A stretch of 22,626 bases of DNA from UMGS1370 sp963557065 (GTDB taxonomy: Bacteria; Bacillota; Clostridia; Lachnospirales; Lachnospiraceae), in assembly GCA_963557065.1 (NCBI GenBank), contig CAUWCT010000025.1, forward strand, positions 1-22,626. Reading direction: 5' to 3'. Of this stretch, positions 22,456-22,626 are shown piece after piece. The notes beneath the pieces are model-generated. The model saw only the letters and a program-made list of their open reading frames with translations, was not told the DNA's origin and did not search any database. Both the position numbers and the translations under genes were made by a program. Numbering within the stretch: position 1 is the stretch's first letter; every line of letters begins with the position of its first letter.

Positions 22456-22626
22456 TCTTAACAGACAAATATTTCTATATATTATCAACAGTTCAGTCAT
22501 GCGAAAATTCCGACAGGAAAAAGTGTTGAAAACTTGTTTTTATAAGAGTTTTCCTGTCTGAATCTTCATAGGGCTGAACCAATGTCATTTAGTTAATTTT
22601 ATATCCATATGGTTAGATTCCAAAAA
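22456..22626. other. Non-coding right end with an inverted repeat
   Basis: No gene is seen here. GACAGGAAAA (22512-22521) and TTTTCCTGTC (22549-22558) form a 10-bp inverted repeat with a 27-base AT-rich loop. There is no strong T-run on either side. It may belong to a feature beyond the window edge. Confidence 0.4.

Noticed and set aside
22456..22626. CRISPR or other array at the right end
   Set aside because: Only one inverted repeat is present, with no repeated units or spacers; no CRISPR array is seen anywhere in the window.

Overview
The window looks like a chromosomal piece of a gut Lachnospiraceae-type Firmicute. The basis is strong AGGAGG ribosome binding sites, sigma-A-type promoters, moderate GC with AT-rich islands, and families typical of that group (DUF3793, an M29 aminopeptidase with a long N-terminal extension, an msiK-type CUT1 sugar transporter lacking its own ATPase, GH112 phosphorylase). 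The species cannot be named from the sequence alone.

Layout. (1) 1-660: the 3' part of a tyrosine recombinase, i.e. the edge of an integrated element lying outside the window. (2) 718-4492: pyrE, a 49-aa membrane peptide, a VanZ-like protein, a small membrane protein and an M29 metallo-aminopeptidase, closely packed on the + strand. (3) 4501-8253: a purine operon purE-purM-purN-purD with a clear promoter and a strong terminator. (4) 8254-11696: an accessory patch with a decayed gene tail, a DUF3793 gene on the - strand under a palindromic operator, a divergent cobalamin riboswitch, an IS3-family element inserted directly after the riboswitch, and an unrecognised AT-rich - strand gene. (5) 11697-20808: an AraC-type regulator divergent from a sugar operon made of a binding lipoprotein, two permeases, a 59-aa membrane peptide, a GH112 galacto-N-biose/lacto-N-biose phosphorylase and a GH95-type glycosidase. 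(6) 20874-22626: a 75-aa protein of unknown role, then ychF on the - strand with its promoter and terminator.

How the genes work together. The GH112/GH95 locus reads as a complete intracellular route for host glycan fragments. The lipoprotein and two permeases would import a mucin- or milk-derived di- or trisaccharide. The GH95 enzyme would remove a terminal fucose (or a related sugar). GH112 would split the Gal-beta-1,3-HexNAc core with phosphate to Gal-1-P and a free N-acetylhexosamine. The GH95 enzyme departs from the classical fucosidase active site at two of its key positions, so its exact substrate is open.

The most unusual arrangement is the cobalamin riboswitch. It has its own promoter and an intact B12 box, but no target gene remains downstream. 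The IS element begins within its expression platform, no target-site duplication is visible, and no native + strand gene follows for about 1.9 kb. This suggests an IS-linked deletion that removed the regulated gene and may have put the transposase under B12 control.
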